Assembly (NCBI GenBank): GCA_038025085.1
Contig: CM076147.1
Coordinates: forward strand, 42,244,766-42,308,765
DNA from: Tetragonia tetragonoides
Taxonomy: Eukaryota; Streptophyta; Magnoliopsida; Caryophyllales; Aizoaceae
Reading direction: 5' to 3'
Length of the DNA: 64,000 nucleotides
Shown here: one piece after another, positions 31,356 through 42,900 of the stretch
Position numbering within the stretch: position 1 is the first letter of the stretch
How the letters are laid out: every line of letters starts with the position of its first letter
Program-made: the position numbers and the translations under genes
The notes under the pieces: generated by a model
What the model was told of the DNA's origin: nothing
Databases searched by the model: none
Seen by the model: the letters and a program-made list of their open reading frames with translations, nothing else

Positions 31356-32090
31356 ATCGTTAATAAGTGAGTCAAAGTTGATTGTGGCTTGTCCAATGAA
31401 AAGGGTGTTTGTGGGCGGGGAATCAGGGGATAAGTAATGTGGCCTGTAGAGGAGCTATTTATAAGGCTTTGAGTGTTTGACATGGACACATTTGTTAAGA
31501 TCCTTTTCAATTTTGTCATGAAGTGTGCACGTTTCGTCTCAATAAGATTATAATGTCGTGTCATCTATTAAAATAGAGTATTATGCTCTGTAATGAGATA
31601 TATTATTGACGTGCACGCTTGTGAACTCGGATTTATGCATCTTCGAGAGGATAGGCTTTTGATTCTTTGACAACGCCAAGTTTATTGACAGCCTTCTTTC
31701 AAATGTGCAAATCTCGTGAAGAATAGGATTTTATTAAAGTTTGGCCACTCATTTGTGGATGTTTTGTAGCATGCTTTTCGCCTTTTCCCACGCAACACGA
31801 ATATGTGAATTGCGAATGTGGATATAAAAAGTGATCATCGTTTTACCAAAAATTACACTAAAACTATTTTAAATAAGTTTTTGTGTTAGACCAATGCATC
31901 CATATACTATCGATGAAACTTCCTTCAAAGCATAAAAACGCAAAACATTAAGAACTCAATATTAATCGGGATATAGAAGTAAACTAAAAAGAGCCAATAT
32001 TATTCAAAGAGAGTGTCCCATTATTCGCTAGAATATAAGCTATGAAAAAGCCTAGAAAAAAAATTAAGGATAAATTGTTTATCTATCTAG
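31356..32090. other. Intergenic region (unit B)
   Basis: Corresponds to 17.8-18.8 kb of unit A. AT-rich; no gene, RNA or bounded repeat seen. Confidence 0.45.
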
Positions 32091-32685
32091 CTAGTCTCTG
32101 CAGCAACATGAAGACACCCCAGGACCAACTCTATAACACACTGATTGTGAACAAGGGATAAGCCAACTGCATGCGTTATCGCAATTGGGAACCCTGTAAC
32201 ATCTTTGTTGAGCGTTTGATTCTTCAGGCCCTGCAACCAACTCTGAATCTAGGTGTTCTTCCAGTGACCTTCCTACATATTTCAAAACATTTATCCCAAA
32301 TCACTAATTAGTTTAATATTATGAAACAACAACACTAATTAGAAAAGGTAAACTATAAATTGAATAAAACTATATCGAACCTACTAGCCTAGTGTATTTG
32401 AGAGTCGTCCCACTAAAGATGAGCTATAAATGGTGAAATATTTGCCGCAAAAACTCATATGAGCGATCTCAACGTGAGACGCCTCAAACAAGCATGACGT
32501 TATGCTTGACTATAGAAGTGGCCTCATACTGAGACGGCCTCATAAGAGATATTTAGATATAAGAAAGTAATATGATAAGGCATTTAATTTATAAGAAACA
32601 AATTAAAATAGAAGCAATACCCACCATAAGAAGATGTGACAAGAAATAGGGCCAGAAAGAGAGCGAGAAATGCAGAATTCTTCAT
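32091..32685 (-). CDS. Small secreted cysteine-rich peptide, unit B copy
   Basis: Exon 1 (32625-32685) encodes a signal peptide beginning MKNSAFLALFLALFL. Exon 2 (32091-32272) follows the same acceptor ATGTAG as copy A. Joined length is 80 residues, equal to copy A. Eight cysteines keep the spacing C-x5-C-x3-C-x5-C-x4-C-x9-CCC. Residues between cysteines differ greatly from copy A, while signal peptide, CYRVGPGVS and the CCC end are retained. That pattern suggests diversification of the loops. The intron is 352 bp and phase 1. The family is not recognised; a defence or signalling role is only an inference. Confidence 0.82.
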
Positions 32686-32764
32686 GGTCGAGATTTAAGA
32701 ACTTGCTACTAGTAGTAACTAGTAATGCCTAGTGAAGAATGAAGAATGAAGCTTTGTTCCTCAG

Positions 32765-32772
32765 TATTTATA
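32765..32772 (-). promoter_or_regulatory. TATA box of cysteine-rich peptide gene B
   Basis: TATAAATA on the minus strand about 80 bp upstream of the start codon at 32685, matching the element before copy A. Confidence 0.65.
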
Positions 32773-33913
32773 ATCAAGTTGATACCCCATGGCCTATTGT
32801 ACTAGGATTACAATAGTCCAATAATTAACAAGCATGCATGCACCTTGATTGGATATGTCAAATGATGATCACCTAATGAGGAATTTTAAAATAAATAAAT
32901 ATATAATTAAAAAAACTAATGAGGAAAATAATCTTGATTTTGTTTTTTACTCTCTATTTCTTGCTCTTTTAGTCCGAATCTCCAAGATATATTCCCCAAA
33001 CAATTACAAATCCAAATCACTCCCCCTCCCCACAATATGGAGTTGTGGATAATTCATGCATCATGAAACCATAGGCAATTAATTGCTAGCATTTACAAGT
33101 TTCATGTCATAAAAAGGAGGATTTATTACATAGTTTGGGACCAATGCTCTCACCTCTCATAAAATAAATAGAGTCCACTGAAATAAAATTGCTTAACGTA
33201 AATCTTAAAGGATTAATAAACACAAATATTTTTGTCCCAAATTATTTCCTAGTATACCCTTTTCATTTGAAAGACAACTTTCTTCCTTTTGTTTTTCCTC
33301 TCAAATCTCTCTAGCAGTATCTTTTGCTCTAATCAATCTGTATAATGTATTCCTTGTAAAAACTTAATTAAATCAGAATTTCTTCCTATTGTTTTTTCCA
33401 GTGCAAATAAAGATTTAATAAGGTTTAACCGTTTGGCCGACTCAAGCCGACTTGTTGAAAAAGAGATCAAACCTAACTTGGATCAAACCCATTTTTAATT
33501 TGAAATGAAATAAAGAGATACTCCAATGTCTTAACAAAAAAAAAAAAAAAAAAACTCCAATGATTAGGCAAGTATACCTAATCTTGAGGTTGAGAACAAT
33601 TGCAAATTTGCAATTGCACACGCTCGAAACAAGAAAAAAATACCTCTCAGAAAAGAAAAGAAAAAGGATAGGTGTTTTTTTTTTTTGAACAAGGATAGTT
33701 ACAAAACAAAAGTAGTATATTGCCAAAGTATATTCGAGGGATAGAATCTCAAGTAAACGACACCGTTGGAAAATACACAAGTGTTTGATTCTGATGACCA
33801 TGGCGTGTTCGATTTTTTACCCAACACAAAAGAAAGAAGCTTCAAACTCCTCTTCTTCTCTTCTCCTCTTCTCCTCTTCTCCTCTCCTCTCTCCCTTGTA
33901 TCACTCCATAGCC
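32773..33913. other. Divergent intergenic region before the papain-fold-like gene
   Basis: Lies between the peptide promoter (-) and the papain-fold-like gene (+). A block at 33577-33640 (CTAATCTTGAGGTTGAGAAC, then GCAATTGCACACGCT) is shared with 55848-55905 and, in part, with 24905-24920. CT/CTT-rich sequence at 33845-33895 is the likely 5' UTR. No other gene is seen. Confidence 0.5.
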
Positions 33914-36900
33914 ATGGCAAATACATTCAATTTCTCTCTCCTAATCTTCTCCGTTTTATCTCTCCTTTTAACAACAACAACAACCAAAGCAGTTTCTTTG
34001 AAAACCCCATTTCATCCAAGAGACATTCTTCCCCTTTTGCCAAGAGAACTTTCATGGCCGATCCTCAACTCTTTGAATAGCGCAGTTGACCTTTTGCCCA
34101 CATTTGTAGGGGCTGCTTCATCTGCTGCTAATAACAGCTTGGAATGGAAAGGTGCTTGCTTTTATAATACTACTGCCTGGATGGAGTTTCACAATAAAAG
34201 TGAGAGTCAATTTGGTGGTGGTACCCTTCATCTCAAGGTTTGTATTTGATTCTCTTGCCTCATTCTGGGTTTGATAAATTGATTGAGTTTTCAGATTTTT
34301 CTGTTATTTTAAGGGATATTTTGGGGCATTGGGATGTGGGTGCTTGTGATTATACTTAATTTGTTGGGTGTCAAGTTTGATTGTCTTAGTCATGACTTTT
34401 TAGTATTGGGGTTATAGGTTTCTACTTTTGGGATGTATTTAACTAAATTTTAGGGTTCTAGGATGTGGGTCTTCTGTACATCTGTTTGTAGTTGCTTATT
34501 TTGTTGGTCTCAGTTTCAGTTGCTAGAGCTGTTATGACATTGTGGGCTTTACTTAAGTTTTCATCTTTTTGAGTGAATTGAAGTATTTGTAATTGCTTAA
34601 CTTGGTGGGTGTCAAATTTGATTGTCTGAGCTATGTCTTTTTAGTATTGGTGTTCCAGGTTTAAGTCTTTGGAGTGATTTAATTGAGTTTTTGGGTCCTG
34701 GGATGTGGGTCTTCTGTAATTTCATTTGTTGCTTAATTTAGGTGTCAATTTTGGTTGCTAGAGCTATGCTTGTGGGTTTTTTTTTGAAGGTCTCATATGT
34801 TTTGAGTAAATTGAGTTATTTTGTAGGTGATGCGGGTAATTTGTCATTCTGTTTGTGAATTGCTTAACTTGTTGGTGGTCGGTTTATTCAAATTATGTGG
34901 AATTGTTATCTTTCCCTGTGTGCAAGTCCAGAGAGCTGGAATGGTACAGTTGGTTTGAAAGTTATGGAGTTGTTTGGTTTGACATCAATGAGAGAAAAGG
35001 AACAAGAAGCTAAAGAGAGAGAAAGCAGAGAAGTGGGTTCTTTAGCTGGATGTTTCAGCAAAGAAAGGGATGTGATAAGAGTTTTTATTTATAGAGTAAG
35101 CTTGAAAGAGGTAATGGATGGGGAGTTACAGATTCTAAATGTGTAAAATGGTGCTTTCTGGTATATAGTGTGCTTGGGGGGGGGGGGGGAATGATATGGC
35201 TGATGTGATCACGAGCCTTTGAATATTCAGCAAACGTGGTATGAATGTGTGAGGCTACTACTGAAGGAGATAAGATTAGTAGCAAGCTATATTCATATGA
35301 GCTTAAGTATGTTACTAGGGCTGCTTGGAGAGCGCAAGGATATATGAACAACTCATATATTGTTAGCAAGGTGTACTAGAGTGTAGGGCTGATGCTAATT
35401 CAGCTGTTGCTATTGATTGTATCATTAAGTTTCAATAAGCAGTACTATTATAATGAAAGGGTGTCAGATCAAGTGATTTAGAGATGAACATTTCATAGTG
35501 GATACGCACTGCAGTGAAGCTTCTAGGTTTGTTGAACTGCATCTGTTTAGAGAAGTAGTGTGTATCACGACTCACGAGGATTAGCCTTTAAATTTGATGT
35601 AATCAATGAATGAGACTTTGGTATATGAAATGGAGAAGTTAAGGGAGCCCTTTGTTTATGGGAGACTTTTCCCGGTGTTCATAAACTGCAGATCAAAAAG
35701 AGATGCAATGTGGTGGTAGATGTCCAAATGTAAAAGGACAGAGAATGGGCTTAAAATCTTTGGATAGAGACTTTTGAGCCTGATCTTCGCTACCTCGAAC
35801 TTTTTGACATGATATTGTCAGTGATAGAACCAATGGTGACAAATATCATTGTGGTTATGAATCTCTGTGATGATCTGGTTATCTGATGATTAATTCAATC
35901 TTCTGAATGACAGAGCTCGATTTAGCTATGCAATAATGATAGAAAAGCTCAACATGGACCCAGTTGGTCTTTTACTTGATCCCCAAATATTTGTATATCT
36001 CAAAATTGGTCATTGCTTTCTTATTCCTTTTCTTTTCCCTTTCCTGTACAATGTAAATCATAGAGCATTTTGTCAGTCATGATTGGTTTGAACAACTCTG
36101 TTAGCTTCTTAGCTAGTAACTTTCTTGGGTAATCCCTATCCTGTAATATTGATACTTTTAGCACAAAAACTTGGTTGAGACTTTTATCTTAACTTTTGGT
36201 GAGATGAGGGTCACTTTTTAGCCAAGCAAGGGTTAGTGCTCATAATAAGTGACCCTTGTATTTCTAAATAGTGACCCCATTTTTCAGTGAATTGATTTCA
36301 CACAAGAGTTGCTCTACTTTTAGTTACACAATTCTGTAATGTTTTGATCACTTGAGTTGCCTTTATATTGTGTATCTCTTACCAGGTTGAAAGTGCCCAT
36401 AGCTGGACGTGTATGGACATTTATGTCTTTGCGACTCCATATCGTGTGACATGGGACTACTATTTTCGATCTCGGGAACATACATTGGATTTCAAGGAGT
36501 GGACAGGAAAAGCAGAGTATGAATATGTGAGCAATATTTAACTTTATGGAATATTTCTATCTGGCATAATCGTTAACTATACAATTTAACATTACCTTCA
36601 TTTCAGGTAAAACGACATGGTGTTTCTATTTTCCTTATGCAAGCAGGAATGCTGGGAACTCTGCAAGCACTATGGGAGGTCTTTCCTATATTTACGAATA
36701 CTGGTTGGGGGGAGAGCTCTAATCTGGGGTTCCTAAAGAAGCATATGGGAGCTTCCTTTGAGAAACGTTCACAACCTTGGGTTACCAACATTACCACTGA
36801 TGAGATTCACTCTGGAGATTTCCTTGCTCTATCCAAAATTCGTGGTCGGTGGGGTGGGTTTGAGACCCTGGAGAAGTGGGTCACTGGATCCTATGCTGGT

Positions 36901-39900
36901 CATAGTGCTGTGTGTTTGAGGGATTCTGACGGAAAGCTATGGGTTGCAGAATCTGGACATGAAGATGAGGAGGTATGGGTGCAATCTGCTTGAGCTATAA
37001 ATATAACATTCCAAAATTTTGTGATATTTCCTTTTTATGTAGTCCACAAATTCTTTTCAAATTGACAAGTCAACAGCAAAGTGTGATATGGCTTATATTA
37101 TGCACCATTCAGTTATTTAACGTAGGAGACAAATCATAATTGATGTTCCCTTATTCTTCTCTTGTTCTAAGATGGACAAAGTAAATAAAATTAGCATGTA
37201 TGCACCCAGCAATTTATTTCACCTTAATTCTACTTCTTGAATTATTGTGCGAGTGAATTTCAAATTGTACCAGTACCACTCTACTAGTTTACCATATTAC
37301 TTCTTGACAACAGTGACCAATGTGCTTGTTATATTTACAAGTTTGGGCCAAATATACTATGACAGTGAGTTATAAATACTAACTTAAGTTTGGGTACTTT
37401 TATGTGCACTCATATCTGATATTTGTCAATATATGCTCTAATCCATAGTTTGAAGAGCCTTACAGACAACTCACAAGACAACATGCACTTTGTCAACATC
37501 TAGTGCTTTATTAAGTACTAGTGTGCATGCCCGAGCGATGCACGAGATGTTCAACCCTTCTTTTTTTTTTTTTTAATTTTTAAATTTAATGTTTTTTGAT
37601 GGGTTGCCTTGCTTCTAACTTTGTTGTAATAATTTCTTTTTTCTCTTTTGGTGCTAATTTTATGATTAACTGGTAAATAAAACTAAAACAACACCAAGAC
37701 GGGATTTGGAGAAGTTCATCCACAACCTGACTCTTAATTTGCTTAGGGCAAATATAAAAATGTTGGGGGGAGGGATGCGCTCAAGTCATGATAATAGTCA
37801 TTCACTGGTCATGTATTAGCCTTTGACAAAAACAAAAAAAAGAGTCATTCATTGGCTTGTGGTGCCTCTATAAAAGTTAGAGGTATCTCCCCTAAATGAC
37901 ATTGTTTATTGCATTATAGTTCTACTTATTATGATTAGTTCTACTGTAAACTTTGATCTATATTTGACCGAGCGCTTAAGAAACGATTGTTAGCCTTTTA
38001 TTAACAATCTTGAGAATACTCTGTTATAAAGTTCTTATACCAAAGATTATCATAGTAGACAATGGATCGAAATGAACTAAGGACAACAAAAATTTATTGA
38101 AACAAAATCAGGGTGGCTCATGTCCCATGTTCCGGGACTCCAAGCGCCCAGCCTGTCCCATGTCCCAGCGCGCATGACCCATGTCCTAAGTCCCATGTTC
38201 CATGGGTGAAATCGGAGTTCGGGGACCCTGATGACTGTCCCGAAGCACCGGAGGTCCTCTAGGGTGACGATAGACCCCCAGAGAAGTTTGGGCTAAAATG
38301 GAAATCGGGTCCCGAGAAGCCGAAAATCAAGGCTATAATCTGCCCTTTTTGGGCTTCCGGGAGGCCCGGAAACGAAGGTGGATATTTTCGCACCACATCG
38401 CACGGGACACCCTTGGGGAACATAAGAGGCTCCCGGTGTCCGTTATCGAGTCCCTGATAGGCTTATAAGGACTTTTTTACGGGACACCAATGTAAGGGCC
38501 GGAACACCGAAGGCTTGAGTGATATCGAAATTTGGGGATCCGGATGGCCCTTCCGGGGCACCGAGAGTCCTCTAGGGTCATGATAGACCCCCGGGAGAAG
38601 TTTGGGCAAAAATGACACCCGGCTCCTGGAAGCCGAAAATGAAGGCTAATCCACGTTTTTTTAGCTTTCTGAAGGCCCCGTAACAAAGGTGGATGTTTTT
38701 GCACCACATTGAACGGAACACCCATAGCCCATAGGGGACATGGGAGGCCCTCGTGGTCGCTTATCTGGTCCCGATAGGCTTGGAATGATGTTTTACGGGA
38801 CACTGGTGTAAGAGTTGGAACACCAAAGGCATGAGTGATATCAAAGTTCGGGGAATCCGGATGACCCTTACGGGGCACCAAGAGTCCTCTAGGGTCATGA
38901 TAAACTCCTCGTAAAAGTTTGGGCAAAAAAGCTCCCGGAAGTCGAAAACGATGGCTATAATCCACGTTTTTTGGGCTTTAGGGAGGCCCCGGAATGAAGC
39001 TCGATATTTTCGTACCACATCACAAGGTACACTCATAGGGGACATGGGAGGCCCTCGGGGTCGCTTATCCAGTCCTGATAGGCTTGGAATGACGTTTTAC
39101 TGGACACTAGTGTAAGAGTTGGAACACCAAAGGCATGAGTGGTATGAAAGTTCGGGGATTCGAATGACATTCTCGGGGCACCAATGGTGCTCTAGGATCA
39201 TGATACACCCCCCCGAAAAGTTTTGGCAAAAATGACACCCGGGCCCCGGAAAGCCGAAAACGAAGGCTATAATCCATGTTTTTTGGGCTTCCAGGAGACC
39301 CTGGAACGAATTTGGATATTTTTGCTCCACATCACACGGAACACCCCTAGGGGGCATGGGAGGACCTTAAGGTGGCTTTTCCGATCCCTGATAGGCTTGG
39401 AACGGCGTTTTACGGGACACTGATGTAAGAGTCGGAACACCAAAGACATGGGTGATATCGAAGTTCGGGGATTTGGATGACGCTCCCGGGCACCGAGGGT
39501 CCTCTAGGGTCATGGTAGACGCCCCGAGAAGTTTGGGAAAAAATGACACCCGAGCCTCGGGAAGCTGAAAATGAAGGCTATAATCCACGCTTTTTAAGCT
39601 TCCGGGAGGCGCCGGAACGAATGTGGAAATTTTCGCACCACATCGCACGGGACACCCTTAAGGGAGATGGGAGACCCTTGGGGTTGCTTATCCGGTCCCG
39701 ATAGGCTTGGAAGGGCGTTTTACGAGACACTGATGGTCAGAACACCATGATGGGTTATATCAAAGTTTGGGGATCTGGATGACGCTTCCTGGGCACCAAG
39801 GGTCCTTTAGGGTCATGGTAGACCCCCCGGAGAAGTTTTGGCAAAAATGACACCCGAGCCCCTGGAAGCCGAAAACGAAGGCTATAATCCATGTGTTTTG

Positions 39901-42900
39901 AGCTTCCGAGAGGTCCCGGAATGAAGGCGGATATTTTCGCACCACTTCGAATGAGACACCCTTAGGGGACATGGGAGGCCCTTTGGATGGCTTATCCGGT
40001 CTCTGATAGGCTTGGAAGGGCGTTTACGTGATATCGATGTAAGAGTCGGAACACTAAAGGCATGGGTGATGTCGAAGTTCGGGGATCTGGATGACGTTCC
40101 CAGGGCACCGAGGGTCCTCTAGGGTCATGATAGACTCCTCGGAGAAGTTTGGGCAAATATTACACCCGTGACCCGGGAAGCCGAAAACGAAGGCTATAAT
40201 CCACGTTTTTTGAGCTTGCAGGAGGCCTCGGAACGAAGGTGGATATTTTCGCACCACATGTCACGGGACACCCTTAAGGGACATGGGAGGGCCCCCGGGG
40301 TAGGTTATCGGGTCTTACTGGACATAGGAGGCTAATCCATGGTTTTCGGGTACCAAGAATGGGTCCCCACCACCCCGTGCCGCCAAACCTATCCCAAAGC
40401 CCTCTCTACTATTATAGTGAGTTCTCATAATTTTCCCCAATTTTTTAAATATTTTTCATCGTATTTTTTTAAGTATAAATTAAATTAAATAGCTACAAAA
40501 AAAAAAATAAAATTCTGTAACTTAATAAAATACTTGAAAAGTTTGAGTGGAACTTTTGGAAAATAATTCTCCGAACTGTCAAATTCCCAGTATGAAAGTT
40601 ATGCATTGTGCATGTCTACTCCTGTTAGAACCACTAAACCTTATAAGACTCTTTAGTGGATAGTTGCTTGAGAGAGGGCTTGTGGGCGAAGGAAGGCAAG
40701 CGACACGGCATGAAGCGCCTACCATTTTGATAGTTATGCACTGGACATGTCTACTCCACTGTTTTCGGGTACCGAGCATGGCTCCCTACCACCCTTTGCC
40801 ACCAAACCCCAAGTTCTCTCTACTATTATAGTGAGGTCTCATAATTTATGCTATTACTTGTGCTGTTGTTTGCATTATATTTTGTTTGCCAATGCTGTAG
40901 CCTGTACATGGGATTTTGAGAAGTAATCATTGTTTTTCATTTGAGATGTGTGCTCTAAGTTCTTTATCAGCGTAGTCCACATAGTTGAAAAGTTGGTTAC
41001 CAAGAGCTGATCAATTTGGTCAGTTGACTAAGTCACCTGGCTAGTGTTTCACTGGTTGACCTATAGGTTCATAAACATAGATACTAAACTAATGCTTAAT
41101 TTGTATAATAGATATATATTGGAAAATTTGCTCACAATAGTCTCAACTATATTTACTTATTTATTTATTTATTTCATATAGTTTGTATGATAGAAAAGTA
41201 GCACTACATTTGAATGAAGCAGCAAATAATAAAGTACAGAACTAATGGAACAACTTAAATTTTCTCTTGTCTATTAAGAGGATGGAAATACTTGAAATAA
41301 CACTCACTCTGACTTGTAAAATGGTGAAGGTTTCATATCCTTCACTTTGCATTCTCTACCAAAAGCTTGAAAATCTAGCTCGACTCAATGAAGCAGGTAA
41401 ACTTCTGGGTCCTGTACTCCTGTTCCACACTGACTGCGGCTGGCACCCTCAAGGTTTGGCCATTTTCTCGGATAGCCGATCCAAACAGAACCAATCTGTA
41501 GTTCTGTACTCCTGTTCCATACCGACCGTAGTACTGGCTGTGTAAGCTGGTTTTATATATTATGGTTGTGGGACTGGTCATACTTGTTAAAAATCACATG
41601 TTAGTTTCTGTTGCACTATGTTGTAGGGGGTTAGAAAGAAAGGGTGGAGAGAAATTTTACTCCCTCATTTTGACTACAATTTGGTGGTTAGTTGGTAACT
41701 GCTCAATTTGTTGACCAGAAGCTGATGCTTTAGATATGCCTTGCTGACCCTCTCTCTCTTTATGCTGATATGTCAAATATCCCAAAGGCTGAAGCCAGAA
41801 ACAAATTCCCTCCCCCCAAAAAAAAGAAATAGAGAGGGTGGGAGGGTTTGTCCCATTGTTTTTTATTTTTATTTTCTTTGAATGATGGATAACTTTGGAT
41901 GGTGTTCGGATTTTCTTTCATTGATTTGTGTCATGGATGTAGACTAGTCTCATCTGAATTTTATTTTACAGGGAGAAGATATTATAGCTATACTTCCATG
42001 GGATGAATGGTGGGAATTTGAATTGACTAAAGATGACTCCAATCCCCACATTGCGCTGCTTCCTTTACATCCTGATTTACGTGCCAAGTTTAATGAAACT
42101 GCTGCATGGGAGTATGCACGAAGTATGGATGGGAAACCATATGGCTATCACAACATAGTTTTCAGTTGGATAGACACTGTTGATAAGAACTATCCTCCTC
42201 CATTGGATGCACATCTGGTATGACTTTTTCTTTGCCATATGCCATACTGATACTTCTCTCAGCATCTTCTATCCCTGGATAAATTATGCCTCTTTGTGTG
42301 AGATTCTATGTGGATTTCAATTGAATTCCAATTGAAATTTAGACTAGGTTCATGAGAGTTGACGTCACTTCTTCCTTCAACTCTTATAGTTTTATTCTAG
42401 GTTTTTCAGACTCGGATTCGGGTGTGGGTTTGAGGATCATACTATGTTTTTTTTTTTTTTTTTTTTGAGGTTTCTCCGTGTCTAGATACCATATCATTAT
42501 CTTATTGCATTAGTGCATTACTAGTTTATCTTTTTAATAAGTGGTAAACCTGTATGCGAGAAAGCAAAGAACTCTTGGTGTCGGAAATATAGGAACATGA
42601 TTAATGGACTCCAAATTGACTCTTGAAACTACTAGTGCCACTATCTCACATAGCGCAGCACGAGGAGACAGAGCAGCAAGTACCACAATTTATGGAACCT
42701 AAAAGTATTTTTATAGTTTGCTGTAAATTGGACATTTCTTTTGTCCCTTATACAGTATGTTATTTGTACAGAGCAAAGAACAAACCGGGAAAAGAAAATG
42801 GATAGCTAGCTGTGCTAGCTGGAGTAGCTTTTCATAGGCTAGCTGAATGCTCAAATCTAGCTGAAATTGCATTGCCTGTCATAACCTTATGTTCTCAATT

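Noticed and set aside
33785..33913. N-terminal extension of the papain-fold-like protein
   Set aside because: The frame is open upstream, but the extension is Ser/Leu-rich UTR-like sequence (CTTCTC repeats) and would bury a clear signal peptide that starts at 33914.
38477..40257. Series of minus-strand proteins in the 310-bp array
   Set aside because: They are translations of the repeat unit in shifting frames, without consistent starts or domains. Listed as a curiosity, not as genes.
38180..40330. CRISPR-like array
   Set aside because: Units are 303-315 bp with no short repeat/unique spacer structure, and this is a plant nuclear sequence.
40405..40420. Helitron 5' terminus TCACTATAATAGTAGAG on the minus strand
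   Set aside because: The preceding base is C, not the A expected for insertion between A and T, and the neighbouring duplicate shares sequence beyond this point. Not accepted as a proven end.
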